Translations under genes and position numbers: made by a program
Shown here: positions 42,340-50,119 of the stretch, piece after piece
How positions within the stretch are numbered: position 1 is the stretch's first letter
How the letters are laid out: every line of letters begins with the position of its first letter
Notes under the pieces: generated by a model
Seen by the model: only the letters and a program-made list of their open reading frames with translations
The model's database searches: none
Told to the model about the DNA's origin: nothing
Assembly: GCF_002979775.1 (NCBI RefSeq)
Contig: NZ_PCPR01000009.1
Coordinates: forward strand, 81,681 to 145,680
From: Arthrobacter sp. MYb23
GTDB lineage: Bacteria > Actinomycetota > Actinomycetes > Actinomycetales > Micrococcaceae
Length of the DNA stretch: 64,000 nt
Reading direction: 5' to 3'

Positions 42340-43016
42340 GCCGGATTTTGATAGTGGAGGACGAGGAGTCCTTCAGCGACCCCCTGTCCTATCTTCTGGG
42401 CAAAGAGGGTTTTGACGTCGAGGTAGTGGATAACGGCAGCGACGCCTTGGTGGAATTCGATCGGAACGGTGCTGACCTCGTCCTTTTGGACCTGCAGTTG
42501 CCGGGGACACCGGGGACCGAAGTCTGCCGTCAACTGCGCCAGCGCTCCAGCGTCCCGGTCATCATGTTGACGGCCAAAGACTCTGAGATCGACAAGGTTG
42601 TTGGCCTGGAGCTCGGCGCCGATGACTACGTCACCAAGCCGTATTCCTCCCGCGAACTCGTGGCCCGCGTCCGCGCGGTGCTGCGTCGGCAGGGTGAGCC
42701 GGAGGAACTCATCACCTCCACCGTGCAGGCCGGACCTGTTCGCATGGACATCGAACGCCACGTAGTGAGCGTCAACGGTGAGCAGGTGTCGCTGCCGCTC
42801 AAGGAGTTCGAACTGCTGGAAATGCTCCTCCGCAACTCGGGCCGGGTTTTGACGCGTGGCCAGTTGATCGACCGTGTGTGGGGTTCGGATTACGTGGGGG
42901 ACACCAAGACACTCGATGTCCATGTGAAGCGGCTTCGCAGCAAGATCGAACCGGATCCTTCCGCACCTCGGTACTTGGTGACAGTTCGCGGCCTCGGTTA
43001 CAAATTCGAGCCGTAA
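42336..43016 (+). CDS. regX3: Response regulator RegX3
   Basis: OmpR-type response regulator of 226 residues. The receiver domain has IVEDEESF, phospho-Asp52 in LLDLQLPG and VTKPY for the conserved Lys. The winged helix spans about 130-226 (LPLKEFELLEML, LTRGQLIDRVWG, TLDVHVKRLRSKIE). It should activate phosphate-starvation genes, including its own operon. TTG at 42336 overlaps the senX3 stop (TTGA) and follows AAGGAG with a 7-nt spacer, which fixes the start. A large hairpin follows. Confidence 0.95.
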   Translation: MSRILIVEDEESFSDPLSYLLGKEGFDVEVVDNGSDALVEFDRNGADLVLLDLQLPGTPGTEVCRQLRQRSSVPVIMLTAKDSEIDKVVGLELGADDYVTKPYSSRELVARVRAVLRRQGEPEELITSTVQAGPVRMDIERHVVSVNGEQVSLPLKEFELLEMLLRNSGRVLTRGQLIDRVWGSDYVGDTKTLDVHVKRLRSKIEPDPSAPRYLVTVRGLGYKFEP

Positions 43017-43034
43017 GCACAGCAGCCACATATA

Positions 43035-43074
43035 CATAAGGAAGGGTCCCGCCGCGGCGGGACCCTTCCTTATG
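43035..43074. terminator. Bidirectional terminator between regX3 and the lipoprotein gene
   Basis: A 40-bp perfect palindrome (CATAAGGAAGGGTCCCGCCG and its complement) with extra weak pairs outside. It lies between convergent genes and ends in AT-rich sequence on both sides (TATGTGTA on the plus strand). Confidence 0.85.
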
Positions 43075-43086
43075 TGTATCGCTTAT

Positions 43087-43122
43087 GGCTTGCTGCCTGC
43101 TAGTGGCTTGCTGCCTGCTAGT
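43087..43122. repeat. Perfect 18-bp tandem duplication over the lipoprotein stop codon
   Basis: GGCTTGCTGCCTGCTAGT occurs twice in a row (43087-43104, 43105-43122). The right copy contains the lipoprotein gene's stop codon (TAG on the minus strand, 43118-43120), so the duplication copies the gene end into the 3' flank. Confidence 0.85.
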
Positions 43123-43675
43123 GACCGGCGGCCGGAGCCTCGGAGGACGTCGCAGTGGAGGTCGACGTCGGCGTTGCCGTGGGGCTCGGCGTAGTGGGCA
43201 GGTACTTGGCGTACTCAGGGAGCGTGCCGTCAACCACCGGGACGTTGATGGTCGCGGAGTCGGAACCGCTGCGGATGGTGACCGGGACCAGTCCACCGGG
43301 GATAACGCCGGCCGTGCTGAGGATGGCGGCATCTGTGGTGTCGTTCAGGTACGTCTCACCGCTGGCCTTGACCGGGATCTCGGTCTGGGCGCCGTTGGCA
43401 CCGCTCACGGTGAGGGTGGCGTCAGTGCTGGACGTGTTGAAGACAGCGCCGATCACGCGGCCGGGCTGGTTTTCGCCCGAAGCAACAATCAGGATGTTGC
43501 GCAACTGCAGCGAACCGAGATCTGCTTTGATCCCGTCCGATGCCGAGTACTGGTGGGTGGTCTGCTGGGCGTTGACGAATCCGCAGCCGGTGACGGACAG
43601 AAGACCGACGCCGATTGCAGCCGCCGCAATTGCCAGCTTGCCGCGCTGGACAGGGTTCATCGCAGTATTGCGCAC
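43118..43675 (-). CDS. Hypothetical lipoprotein
   Basis: Exported lipoprotein of 185 residues. The signal peptide ends in lipobox LLSVTGC (Cys about 31), followed by a beta-rich domain (RNILIVASGENQPGRVIGAVFN, VPVTIRSGSDSATINVPV) that resembles extracellular binding or copper-chaperone-like folds only superficially. The C-terminus is a Ser/Thr/Pro-rich linker of about 30 residues. GTG at 43675 follows GAGGAG with an 8-nt spacer; ATG six codons in is an alternative. Located next to the SenX3-RegX3 genes but convergent, so a phosphate link is unproven. Function unknown. Confidence 0.82.
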   Translation of the reverse strand: MRNTAMNPVQRGKLAIAAAAIGVGLLSVTGCGFVNAQQTTHQYSASDGIKADLGSLQLRNILIVASGENQPGRVIGAVFNTSSTDATLTVSGANGAQTEIPVKASGETYLNDTTDAAILSTAGVIPGGLVPVTIRSGSDSATINVPVVDGTLPEYAKYLPTTPSPTATPTSTSTATSSEAPAAGH

Positions 43676-43953
43676 GACACCTACTCCTCAAGAGTCATTG
43701 GAACACTTTTCAGCCATAGCCTATCGGCAAACCGGCCGAAATAAGGATTCGGGAAGCCTATGTGGCGCCATCGGAAAAGGAGATCTTGCTCGCACATTGC
43801 CTCCGCGATGCATCTTTGCCGGAATACGTCAAGACCTTGGAGGAAGTCGTTTAAGGCCTTATTCCCTTTATTGGCGCGGTAGAAGAGCCTGCCGAGTGCC
43901 AGTCGTATGCCTTAATCGTGATAGACTAATCTGCGGGAAAGGGGAAAGTCCAC

Positions 43954-44436
43954 ATGGTTTTTGAGGTCGGCGAGACAGTAGTTTACCCTCACCACGGTGC
44001 AGCAAAAATTGAGGAAATCAAGATGCGCACCATCAAGGGCGAAGAGAAGATGTATCTCAAGCTCAAGGTGGCTCAGGGTGATCTGACCATTGAAGTTCCA
44101 GCAGAGAACGTTGACCTTGTTGGGGTCCGGGACGTAGTGGGCAAAGAAGGCTTGGAGCACGTATTTGACGTTCTCCGCGCCGAGTTCACTGAAGAGCCTA
44201 CCAACTGGTCACGTCGTTACAAGGCGAACCTGGAGAAGCTTGCTTCAGGCGATGTCATCAAGGTGGCAGAGGTCGTTCGCGATCTTTGGCGTCGTGATCA
44301 CGATCGCGGCCTTTCCGCAGGTGAGAAGCGGATGCTGGCCAAGGCGCGGCAGATTCTGATTTCAGAACTGGCCCTGGCTGAGAAGACGGATGAAGAGAAG
44401 GCTGCAAGCGTTCTTGACGAGGTCTTGGCTTCCTAA
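43954..44436 (+). CDS. carD: CarD family transcription regulator
   Basis: RNA polymerase-binding protein of 160 residues that stabilises open complexes at rRNA and other promoters. The N-terminal Tudor-like RNAP-interaction domain is [20 protein letters not shown] (about 3-55). The C-terminal helical DNA-binding domain includes [21 protein letters not shown] and ends in [15 protein letters not shown] at 43954 follows a purine-rich AAAGGGGAAAG. A probable -10 lies in TAGACTAATCT about 30 bp upstream. Highly similar to mycobacterial CarD (162 residues). Followed by an intrinsic terminator. Confidence 0.96.
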   Translation: MVFEVGETVVYPHHGAAKIEEIKMRTIKGEEKMYLKLKVAQGDLTIEVPAENVDLVGVRDVVGKEGLEHVFDVLRAEFTEEPTNWSRRYKANLEKLASGDVIKVAEVVRDLWRRDHDRGLSAGEKRMLAKARQILISELALAEKTDEEKAASVLDEVLAS

Positions 44437-44444
44437 GAATTGAG

Positions 44445-44479
44445 CCCGGTGGTGCGCTGGCGCCGCCGGGTTTCTTTTT
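44445..44479 (+). terminator. Intrinsic terminator after carD
   Basis: CCCGGTGGTG (44445-44454) pairs with CGCCGCCGGG (44461-44470) using two G-U pairs, followed directly by TTTCTTTTT. Confidence 0.9.
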
Positions 44480-44547
44480 GCCCTAAAACTGCCGGAGGTA
44501 CCTGATCATCAAGTATCTTCGTGTGCTTACCAAGTAACCTTGGGCGC

Positions 44548-45330
44548 ATGAGTATTCCATCCAAGCGCGCCGTTACGGCTGTGATCGTGGTTGCTGCCGG
44601 TTCCGGTGAACGCCTCGGCTACGGTATGCCCAAAGCCCAGGTTCCGCTGGGCGGCGAGACCATCCTGATGCATGCCCTGCGGGGTGTGGTTGCCTCCGAT
44701 GTTGCGCGCCAGATCTGTATCGCGGTGCCCAAGGGGGATACGGTCCTGCGGGAGTCGATCTCAGAGTTCACCGTTGACCTGGTGGATGGCGGCCCTGAAA
44801 TTTCGGTGGTCGACGGCGGATCCTCCCGCGCTGATTCGGTCCGCGCCGGCATGGCCGTTTTAGAAGACGGAACCGAATTCGTGCTTGTCCACGATGCCGC
44901 CCGTGCACTGACTCCTGAGCGTGTTTTCCAGCGCGTAGCAGACGCCTTGGCCTCCGGCGCGAAAGCGGTCATCCCCACCTTGCCGGTGGTGGACACCATC
45001 AAGACGGTGATTGAGACCAGCGGCGACGACGCCGGCATAGCCCCCGAACTCGTGACCGGCACCGCCCCCCGGGAACAGCTCCGCGCCGTCCAGACTCCGC
45101 AAGGGTTCGAGTTGGCCACCTTGCGCCGTGCCCACGAGGCCGCGGGACTCTTCGACGACAAACAGTCCGCGGCCGTCACTGACGACGCCATGCTGGTGGA
45201 GCTCCTGAACGTTCCGGTTCACGCTGTTCGCGGGGCCAGCCAGTCGCTCAAGATCACCACGCCGTTGGACCTGATCATCGCCGAAGGCCTGTTGGAAGGC
45301 CCGCTGGGGATTCGTTGGGTGGAAGGCTGA
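44548..45330 (+). CDS. ispD: 2-C-methyl-D-erythritol 4-phosphate cytidylyltransferase
   Basis: Third step of the non-mevalonate (MEP) isoprenoid pathway: CTP + MEP to CDP-ME. 260 residues. The nucleotide-binding motif is [23 protein letters not shown] (about 12-34), with [11 protein letters not shown] and [18 protein letters not shown] at 44548 follows TAACCT by 7 nt with no Shine-Dalgarno, so it is probably leaderless. An upstream in-frame GTG at 44521 is within the promoter. ispF overlaps the stop by 1 bp. Confidence 0.95.
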   Translation: MSIPSKRAVTAVIVVAAGSGERLGYGMPKAQVPLGGETILMHALRGVVASDVARQICIAVPKGDTVLRESISEFTVDLVDGGPEISVVDGGSSRADSVRAGMAVLEDGTEFVLVHDAARALTPERVFQRVADALASGAKAVIPTLPVVDTIKTVIETSGDDAGIAPELVTGTAPREQLRAVQTPQGFELATLRRAHEAAGLFDDKQSAAVTDDAMLVELLNVPVHAVRGASQSLKITTPLDLIIAEGLLEGPLGIRWVEG

Positions 45331-45893
45331 TGACACGCAACCTCCCCGCAAACCTGGTCCTGCCCCGGACCGGCGTCGGCATTGATGTGCACGCTTTCGC
45401 CCCAGAGGATGATCCGCAGCCGCTGTGGCTGGGCGGGCTCTTCTGGGAAGGCGAGCAAGGGCTCTCAGGGCATTCCGACGGCGATTGCGTAGCCCACGCT
45501 GCTGCCGACGCACTCTTCTCCGCCTGCGGTATTGGTGATCTGGGCACCCACTTCGGCACGGACCGCCCCGAGTTCGCGGGTGCCTCCGGGGTCAAGCTGC
45601 TCGGTGAAGCGGCCCGCATTGTGCGTGCTGCCGGATTCGAGATCGGCAACGTGGCAGTGCAGTTCGTGGCTAACCGTCCCAAATTCGGGCCACGCCGGGA
45701 AGAATCCCAGCGGGTCTTGAGCGAGGCCGCAGGGGCGCCGGTCAGCGTCACGGCAACCACCAGCGACGGACTGGGTTTCACGGGACGCGGCGAAGGAATT
45801 TCCGCTGTTGCCACGGCCCTCGTGTATTCCGTGTCCGCCCACGAGGTGCCGGCCGCAGAGCCCGGCCCCGCGAAAGGTGCCCCGCATGCTTAA
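45330..45893 (+). CDS. ispF: 2-C-methyl-D-erythritol 2,4-cyclodiphosphate synthase
   Basis: MEP-pathway cyclase of 187 residues. Metal-binding DVHAF (near 25) and [16 protein letters not shown] are intact, with FQVANRPKF-type [12 protein letters not shown]. The C-terminus is about 20 residues longer than usual, ending in a Pro/Ala-rich tail. ATG at 45330 shares its A with the ispD stop (TGATG), so translation is coupled. The two enzymes sit apart by one step in the pathway (ispE is elsewhere). Confidence 0.95.
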   Translation: MTRNLPANLVLPRTGVGIDVHAFAPEDDPQPLWLGGLFWEGEQGLSGHSDGDCVAHAAADALFSACGIGDLGTHFGTDRPEFAGASGVKLLGEAARIVRAAGFEIGNVAVQFVANRPKFGPRREESQRVLSEAAGAPVSVTATTSDGLGFTGRGEGISAVATALVYSVSAHEVPAAEPGPAKGAPHA

Positions 45894-46239
45894 GTCTCGT
45901 GCCGGCGTCGTGCGTTCCGTTGTGGTGTCCGCAGGCTTGGCTGCCTCGCTCCTGCTGAGTGGTTGCGGAGGGACGCAAACCATGGACGTGACAGCCAGTT
46001 GCGCGTTCCTGAACGATGACACCTTCAAGCCCGACGGCAACCAGCAACAGCAGTCCAAACAGATCGCCGAGCACTATCACCAGATCGCCGGCAAACTGGC
46101 GCCGGAGATCGGGAACCCCATCAAGGAGATGGCCTCCATCATGGACGAAGCAGCGGCATCGTCCCTCGGGGCAGCCACCCAGGACCAGCAGGAGAAGCTC
46201 AAAGTGCAGTTCAACAAGATCGGCGAATACTGCAAGTAG
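45886..46239 (+). CDS. Small hypothetical lipoprotein
   Basis: Exported lipoprotein of 117 residues. Signal peptide with lipobox LLLSGC (Cys about 27), then a mature helical domain with three cysteines in total, including one near the C-terminus (IGEYCK), which may pair with SCAF. ATG at 45886 lies inside the ispF 3' end (8-bp overlap) and follows AAAGGTG. I do not recognise a family. It is likely co-transcribed with ispDF; its function is unknown. Confidence 0.75.
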   Translation: MLKSRAGVVRSVVVSAGLAASLLLSGCGGTQTMDVTASCAFLNDDTFKPDGNQQQQSKQIAEHYHQIAGKLAPEIGNPIKEMASIMDEAAASSLGAATQDQQEKLKVQFNKIGEYCK

Positions 46240-46274
46240 GCAGGTCACGCCGCGTCATCGGCTAATCTGGAGCG

Positions 46275-47729
46275 GTGACCCTGCGCTTCTATGACACCGC
46301 CTCCGCCGAAGTCCGTGACTTCGTTCCCCTCGAAGACGGCAAGGCCAGCGTGTACTACTGCGGGGCCACCGTCCAAGGAATGCCGCACGTGGGCCACGTC
46401 AGGTCGGCCATCGCTTTCGACCAGCTGACGCGCTGGCTCGGGTTCCGTGGCCTCCGGGTCACGGTGGTACGCAACGTCACTGACATCGATGACAAGATCC
46501 TTGCCAAGTCCGCGCAGTCGTTCGGGCCGGACTGGGATGCCGAACCCTCGGCACGCCATGCAGAAGAGTGGTGGGCGCTGGCGTACCGCTACGAGCAGGA
46601 ATTCGAGAACGCCTACGAATCCCTGGGCGTCCAACGGCCCACCTATGAACCCCGAGCCACGGGCCACATCCCGGAAATGCATGCACTCATCCAGCGCCTC
46701 ATCGATCGCGGCCATGCATACCCCGCGCTGGACGACTCCGGCGACGTCTACTTCGACGTCCGCTCCTGGAGCAAGTACGGCTCGCTGACCCGGCAGAATA
46801 TCGACGACATGCAGGGAGCGCCCGACGCCGACCCCCGCGGCAAGCGCGATCCCCGCGACTTCGCGCTGTGGAAGGGCTTCAAAGACGGCGAGCCCGTCAC
46901 CGCCAAGTGGGAGTCGCCCTGGGGTGCCGGACGTCCCGGATGGCACCTCGAATGCTCAGCGATGGTCACCAAATACCTTGGCCCGCGGTTCGATATCCAC
47001 GGTGGAGGACTGGACCTTCGCTTCCCGCACCACGAGAACGAGATGGCCCAGTCCCAGGCTGCCGGCGACGACTTCGCGAACTTCTGGATGCACAACGGCA
47101 TGGTCACGTACGAGGGCGAAAAGATGTCCAAGTCCATCGGCAACACGGTGAGTCCGGCTGAAATGCTTGAGCTCGCGTCGCCCCGTGTGGTCCGCTACTA
47201 CCTCGGCCAGGCCCACTACCGTTCCATCCTGGACTACCGGCCCACGTCCCTGCAGGAGGCCGCGGCCGCCGTCGAGCGTATTGACGGTTTCATCCACAAG
47301 GCATCCGCCAAGGTGGGCACGGGCGCCTCGGACGTATCTCCGCAAGCCAACATGCCTGCTGCTTTCATTGCGGCCATGGATGATGACCTCAACGTGCCTC
47401 AGGCGCTCGGCGTGCTGCACGAGACCGTGCGGGCGGGAAACACTGCGTTGGCCTCGGGCGACGTGGAAGCCGCAAAAACCGCCCTCTACAGCGTGCTCTC
47501 CATGACCGAAGTGCTCGGCCTGGACTCGGTCAAACGTCCGGAAGCCATCCAAGGACGCGAGCATGCTGCCTTGGAAGTGCTGATCGAAGCTCAACTCGAA
47601 GCCCGTGCCGCCGCCAGGGCCGCCAAGGACTGGGCCGCTTCCGACGCTATCCGCGACACACTCGCTGCTGCCGGTGTGGTGGTCGAAGATGGTGCGGACG
47701 GCGCCACCTGGAGCCTCAAACGCGACTGA
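46275..47729 (+). CDS. cysS: Cysteinyl-tRNA synthetase
   Basis: Class I aminoacyl-tRNA synthetase of 484 residues. The HIGH motif is PHVGHVRS (about 38-45), preceded by YYCGATVQG with the zinc-binding Cys. KMSKS is in [11 protein letters not shown], with the zinc His/Glu in [12 protein letters not shown]-type anticodon-binding domain follows. GTG at 46275 lies 6 nt after TAATCT, so it may be leaderless, although GGAG in the spacer could serve as a weak binding site. rlmB follows 80 bp on. Confidence 0.96.
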   Translation: MTLRFYDTASAEVRDFVPLEDGKASVYYCGATVQGMPHVGHVRSAIAFDQLTRWLGFRGLRVTVVRNVTDIDDKILAKSAQSFGPDWDAEPSARHAEEWWALAYRYEQEFENAYESLGVQRPTYEPRATGHIPEMHALIQRLIDRGHAYPALDDSGDVYFDVRSWSKYGSLTRQNIDDMQGAPDADPRGKRDPRDFALWKGFKDGEPVTAKWESPWGAGRPGWHLECSAMVTKYLGPRFDIHGGGLDLRFPHHENEMAQSQAAGDDFANFWMHNGMVTYEGEKMSKSIGNTVSPAEMLELASPRVVRYYLGQAHYRSILDYRPTSLQEAAAAVERIDGFIHKASAKVGTGASDVSPQANMPAAFIAAMDDDLNVPQALGVLHETVRAGNTALASGDVEAAKTALYSVLSMTEVLGLDSVKRPEAIQGREHAALEVLIEAQLEARAAARAAKDWAASDAIRDTLAAAGVVVEDGADGATWSLKRD

Positions 47730-47809
47730 CAATCCGGCGCGGCACCCGAATTGCATCGGGTCAGTAGACTTGATTCCAGACTTACTCACAAAATCAAGGA
47801 TGGAATCTC

Positions 47810-48802
47810 ATGGCCAATAATGGTCGCCGGTCGGTCAAGCAGAAGAAGGGCCCCACCACCGGAACCGGTGGCCACGGCCGCAAGGCCCTGGAGGGCAAGG
47901 GTCCTACGCCCAAGGCGGAGGAACGGACCTACCACAAGGCATACAAGAACAAGCAGCTGGCTGAGCGCTCGGCTGCCAAGCGCGGACCGGGCACTCGTCC
48001 CGGTGGCGCAGGCGCCCGCTCCGGTCCCAAGGGCCGTGCAACAGAAGAGCTGGTGACTGGCCGTAACTCGGTGGTCGAAGCCCTCCGCGCCGGCATCCCC
48101 GCCAAGGCACTGCACGTCGCCATCCGTATCGAGATGGACGACCGCGTCAAGGAATCCCTCAAACTCGCTGCAGAACGCGGCATCCCGCTGCTCGAAACGG
48201 GCAAGGCTGAGCTGGACCGCATGACCGAGGACGCCGTCCACCAGGGCCTCGTTCTGCAGATCCCGCCGTATGAATACGAGGACGCTTACGACCTCGCCGA
48301 GACAACCCTCGCCAAGTGGAAGAAGGGGCACATCTCCAACGCCCCCATCTTCGTTGCACTGGACGGCATCACCGACCCCCGCAACCTCGGTGCGATCATC
48401 CGCTCCGTATCCGCGTTCAGCGGCCACGGCGTCATCGTCCCCGAGCGTCGCTCCGTCGGCGTCACCGCGTCCGCCTGGAAGACAAGCGCCGGTGCCGCTG
48501 TCCGCGTCCCGGTTGCCCGTGCTGCCAACCTCAACAATGCACTCAAGCAGTTCAAGAACATGGGCATCTACGTCCTTGGCCTGGACGGCGACGGCGACGT
48601 CTCGCTGCCCGACCTCACCGTTGCAACCGAGCCCGTGTGCATCGTGGTGGGCTCCGAAGGCAAGGGCCTCAGCAGGCTCGTGCGCGAAAACTGCGACCAA
48701 ATCGTCTCGATCCCGATCGACTCGGCCATGGAGTCGCTCAACGCATCCATGGCTGTTGGCATCTCGCTATACGAAGTGTCGAGGCAGCGCGCCGCTAAGT
48801 AA
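47810..48802 (+). CDS. rlmB: 23S rRNA (guanosine(2251)-2'-O)-methyltransferase
   Basis: SpoU/TrmH-type SPOUT methyltransferase of 330 residues. A basic, disordered N-terminal extension (about 1-80) precedes the L30e-like substrate-binding domain (TGRNSVVEALRAG). The SPOUT motifs are FVALDGITDPRNLGAIIRS, VVGSEGKGLSRLVRE and IPIDSAMESLNASMA. It modifies the peptidyl-transferase P-loop of 23S rRNA. ATG at 47810 follows AAGGATGGA. The cysS-rlmB order is typical of actinobacteria. It ends in a complex repeat region. Confidence 0.95.
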   Translation: MANNGRRSVKQKKGPTTGTGGHGRKALEGKGPTPKAEERTYHKAYKNKQLAERSAAKRGPGTRPGGAGARSGPKGRATEELVTGRNSVVEALRAGIPAKALHVAIRIEMDDRVKESLKLAAERGIPLLETGKAELDRMTEDAVHQGLVLQIPPYEYEDAYDLAETTLAKWKKGHISNAPIFVALDGITDPRNLGAIIRSVSAFSGHGVIVPERRSVGVTASAWKTSAGAAVRVPVARAANLNNALKQFKNMGIYVLGLDGDGDVSLPDLTVATEPVCIVVGSEGKGLSRLVRENCDQIVSIPIDSAMESLNASMAVGISLYEVSRQRAAK

Positions 48803-48857
48803 TCCTCAAGAAGGCGCCGCAAGCGCTGAGTAGTCCTCAAGAAGGCGCCGCAAGCGC
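48803..48857. repeat. 24-bp direct repeat after rlmB
   Basis: Two identical 24-base copies at 48803-48826 and 48834-48857 (period 31), both running from TCCTCAAGAAGG to CGCAAGCGC. The second copy becomes the left arm of the terminator-like hairpin that follows, so the first looks like a duplicated arm. Confidence 0.8.
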
Positions 48858-48929
48858 CATCCTCCGCGTGCTCGCTCGTTCCTCGCTTAGACGCACGCTT
48901 CCGGATGGCCCCTGCGGCGCCCTTTTGTG
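48844..48929 (+). terminator. Long hairpin terminator after rlmB (repeat-family element A)
   Basis: GGCGCCGCA (48844-48852) and GCCATCC (48856-48862) pair with TGCGGCGCC (48913-48921) and GGATGGC (48903-48909). Inside, GCGTGC pairs with GCACGC. The loop carries the complement of AAGCGAGGAACGAGC, also present at 53214-53286. TTTTGTGT follows the right arm. Confidence 0.8.
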
Positions 48930-48953
48930 TGCCCCCGTATCGGACGAATACCA

Positions 48954-49043
48954 ACGCTCTATCACGTCCCTCGGGCTTGGGCTGGACGCTCTTTCACTTC
49001 CCTAGGGCTTGGGCTGGACGCTCTATCACGTCCCTCGGGACCA
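48954..49043. repeat. Three tandem 32-bp imperfect repeats
   Basis: Units start at 48954, 48986 and 49018, each with ACGCTCT and then YCACKTCCCT. Units 1 and 2 share 28 of 32 bases; unit 3 diverges after about 22 bases. Each unit can form CGTCC/GGACG pairs with the next. No spacers, so not a CRISPR. It lies before the 3' end of the nitrilase-family gene. Confidence 0.85.
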
Positions 49044-49070
49044 GCCCGATGCTCGGCCTATGAGTGAGGG

Positions 49071-49880
49071 TTAGAAGTCGCGGCGGTTGGCCAGAACTGG
49101 GAGTTTTGCCCGGGCTTCTTCCACGGTGGCTGGGTCCAGGTCGTAGAAAATGAGGCCCGGCTCGCCTTCGAGGGCTTCCAGCACCTGTCCGAACGGGGAC
49201 ACGACGGCGGAGTACCCCACGCCCGTGGGCGCGGCGCCCTTGGTTTCAATTCCTTGGCTTGCGGGATCGCCTTGGCCGCAGGCGAGGACGAACGTGGTGG
49301 TGTCCACTGCGCGGGCACGGGCCAGGAGTTGCCACTGATCGGCCTTGCCCGGTCCGGAGCCCCATGACGCGGAAACGATGTTCACCACGGCTCCGCGCTG
49401 GGCGTTGGCCGTGAACAAGGCAGGGAAACGGATGTCGTAGCAGGTGGCCAAGCCAAAGGTGAGGCCACCGGCGTCGAACGTCACCGGTTCTGTGCCCGCC
49501 TCAACGGTGTCTGATTCCGCGAAGCCAAACGCGTCAAAAAGGTGGATTTTGTCGTAGCTCGTTTCCACGCCCGGTCCGGTGGCCAGAAGCGTGTTCCGCA
49601 CCCGCGGGGATCCGGAATCGGAGGGGCTGCCCGGGGTGAACATGCCTGCCACGATCACCAGCTGAAGTTCCTCGGCGAGGGATCGCACCCGGCTGGCCCA
49701 CGGCCCGTCCAAGGGCTCGGCGATGTCCAGCAGCGAATTTCCGAACGCGCGCATCATCGCCTCTGGGAAAACCACCAGCTCGGCGCCGCCGTCCTTGGCC
49801 CGGCGGGAGTTCTCCTCCAGGAGTCGCAGGTTATCGGCCAGATCCCGGCCGGTGATGACTTGGGCAAGTGCCACTCGCAC
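49071..49880 (-). CDS. Nitrilase-superfamily carbon-nitrogen hydrolase
   Basis: Amidohydrolase of 269 residues with the complete catalytic triad Glu40 (VVFPEAMM), Lys111 (YDKIHLFDAFGF) and Cys147 (ATCYDIRFPAL). The closest general relatives are Nit1/Nit2-type omega-amidases acting on alpha-keto-acid amides or deaminated glutathione. GTG at 49880 follows GGAGG with a 7-nt spacer; a longer in-frame reading to 50120 is rejected for lack of a binding site. Divergent from glgX. Substrate not determined. Confidence 0.9.
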   Translation of the reverse strand: MRVALAQVITGRDLADNLRLLEENSRRAKDGGAELVVFPEAMMRAFGNSLLDIAEPLDGPWASRVRSLAEELQLVIVAGMFTPGSPSDSGSPRVRNTLLATGPGVETSYDKIHLFDAFGFAESDTVEAGTEPVTFDAGGLTFGLATCYDIRFPALFTANAQRGAVVNIVSASWGSGPGKADQWQLLARARAVDTTTFVLACGQGDPASQGIETKGAAPTGVGYSAVVSPFGQVLEALEGEPGLIFYDLDPATVEEARAKLPVLANRRDF

Positions 49881-50119
49881 GATAAAACCTCCAGTTGTCT
49901 CCGTCCCAGTATGCCAAGCGGGTAGCCCGGAGGCGGCGGATCGCGACACAATCCGTGGCTGACACCTCAATCGCGCACCGTGCGGATGCAGCGTTCCAGC
50001 ACGTGAGCGGCTGATCAAATCCCGCCATCTTGGGGCAAGTAATGAAATCGAGACGCTGAACGTCGTCACATGGGGCGCCCGCGCGGTACATACTTTGCGT
50101 GGAACTAAACTTGCAAGCA

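Noticed and set aside
43786..43854. 22-codon ORF (TTG start, AAGGAG 3 nt upstream) in the carD upstream region
   Set aside because: The spacer is only 3 nt, the start is TTG and there is no peptide similarity. A leader peptide cannot be excluded, but the evidence is too weak.
47744..47761. ACCCGA/TCGGGT hairpin after cysS considered as a terminator
   Set aside because: Only a 6-bp stem and no T-run, so not listed as a feature.
48954..49043. Tandem repeats considered as a CRISPR array
   Set aside because: Units are contiguous with no spacers and differ from one another.
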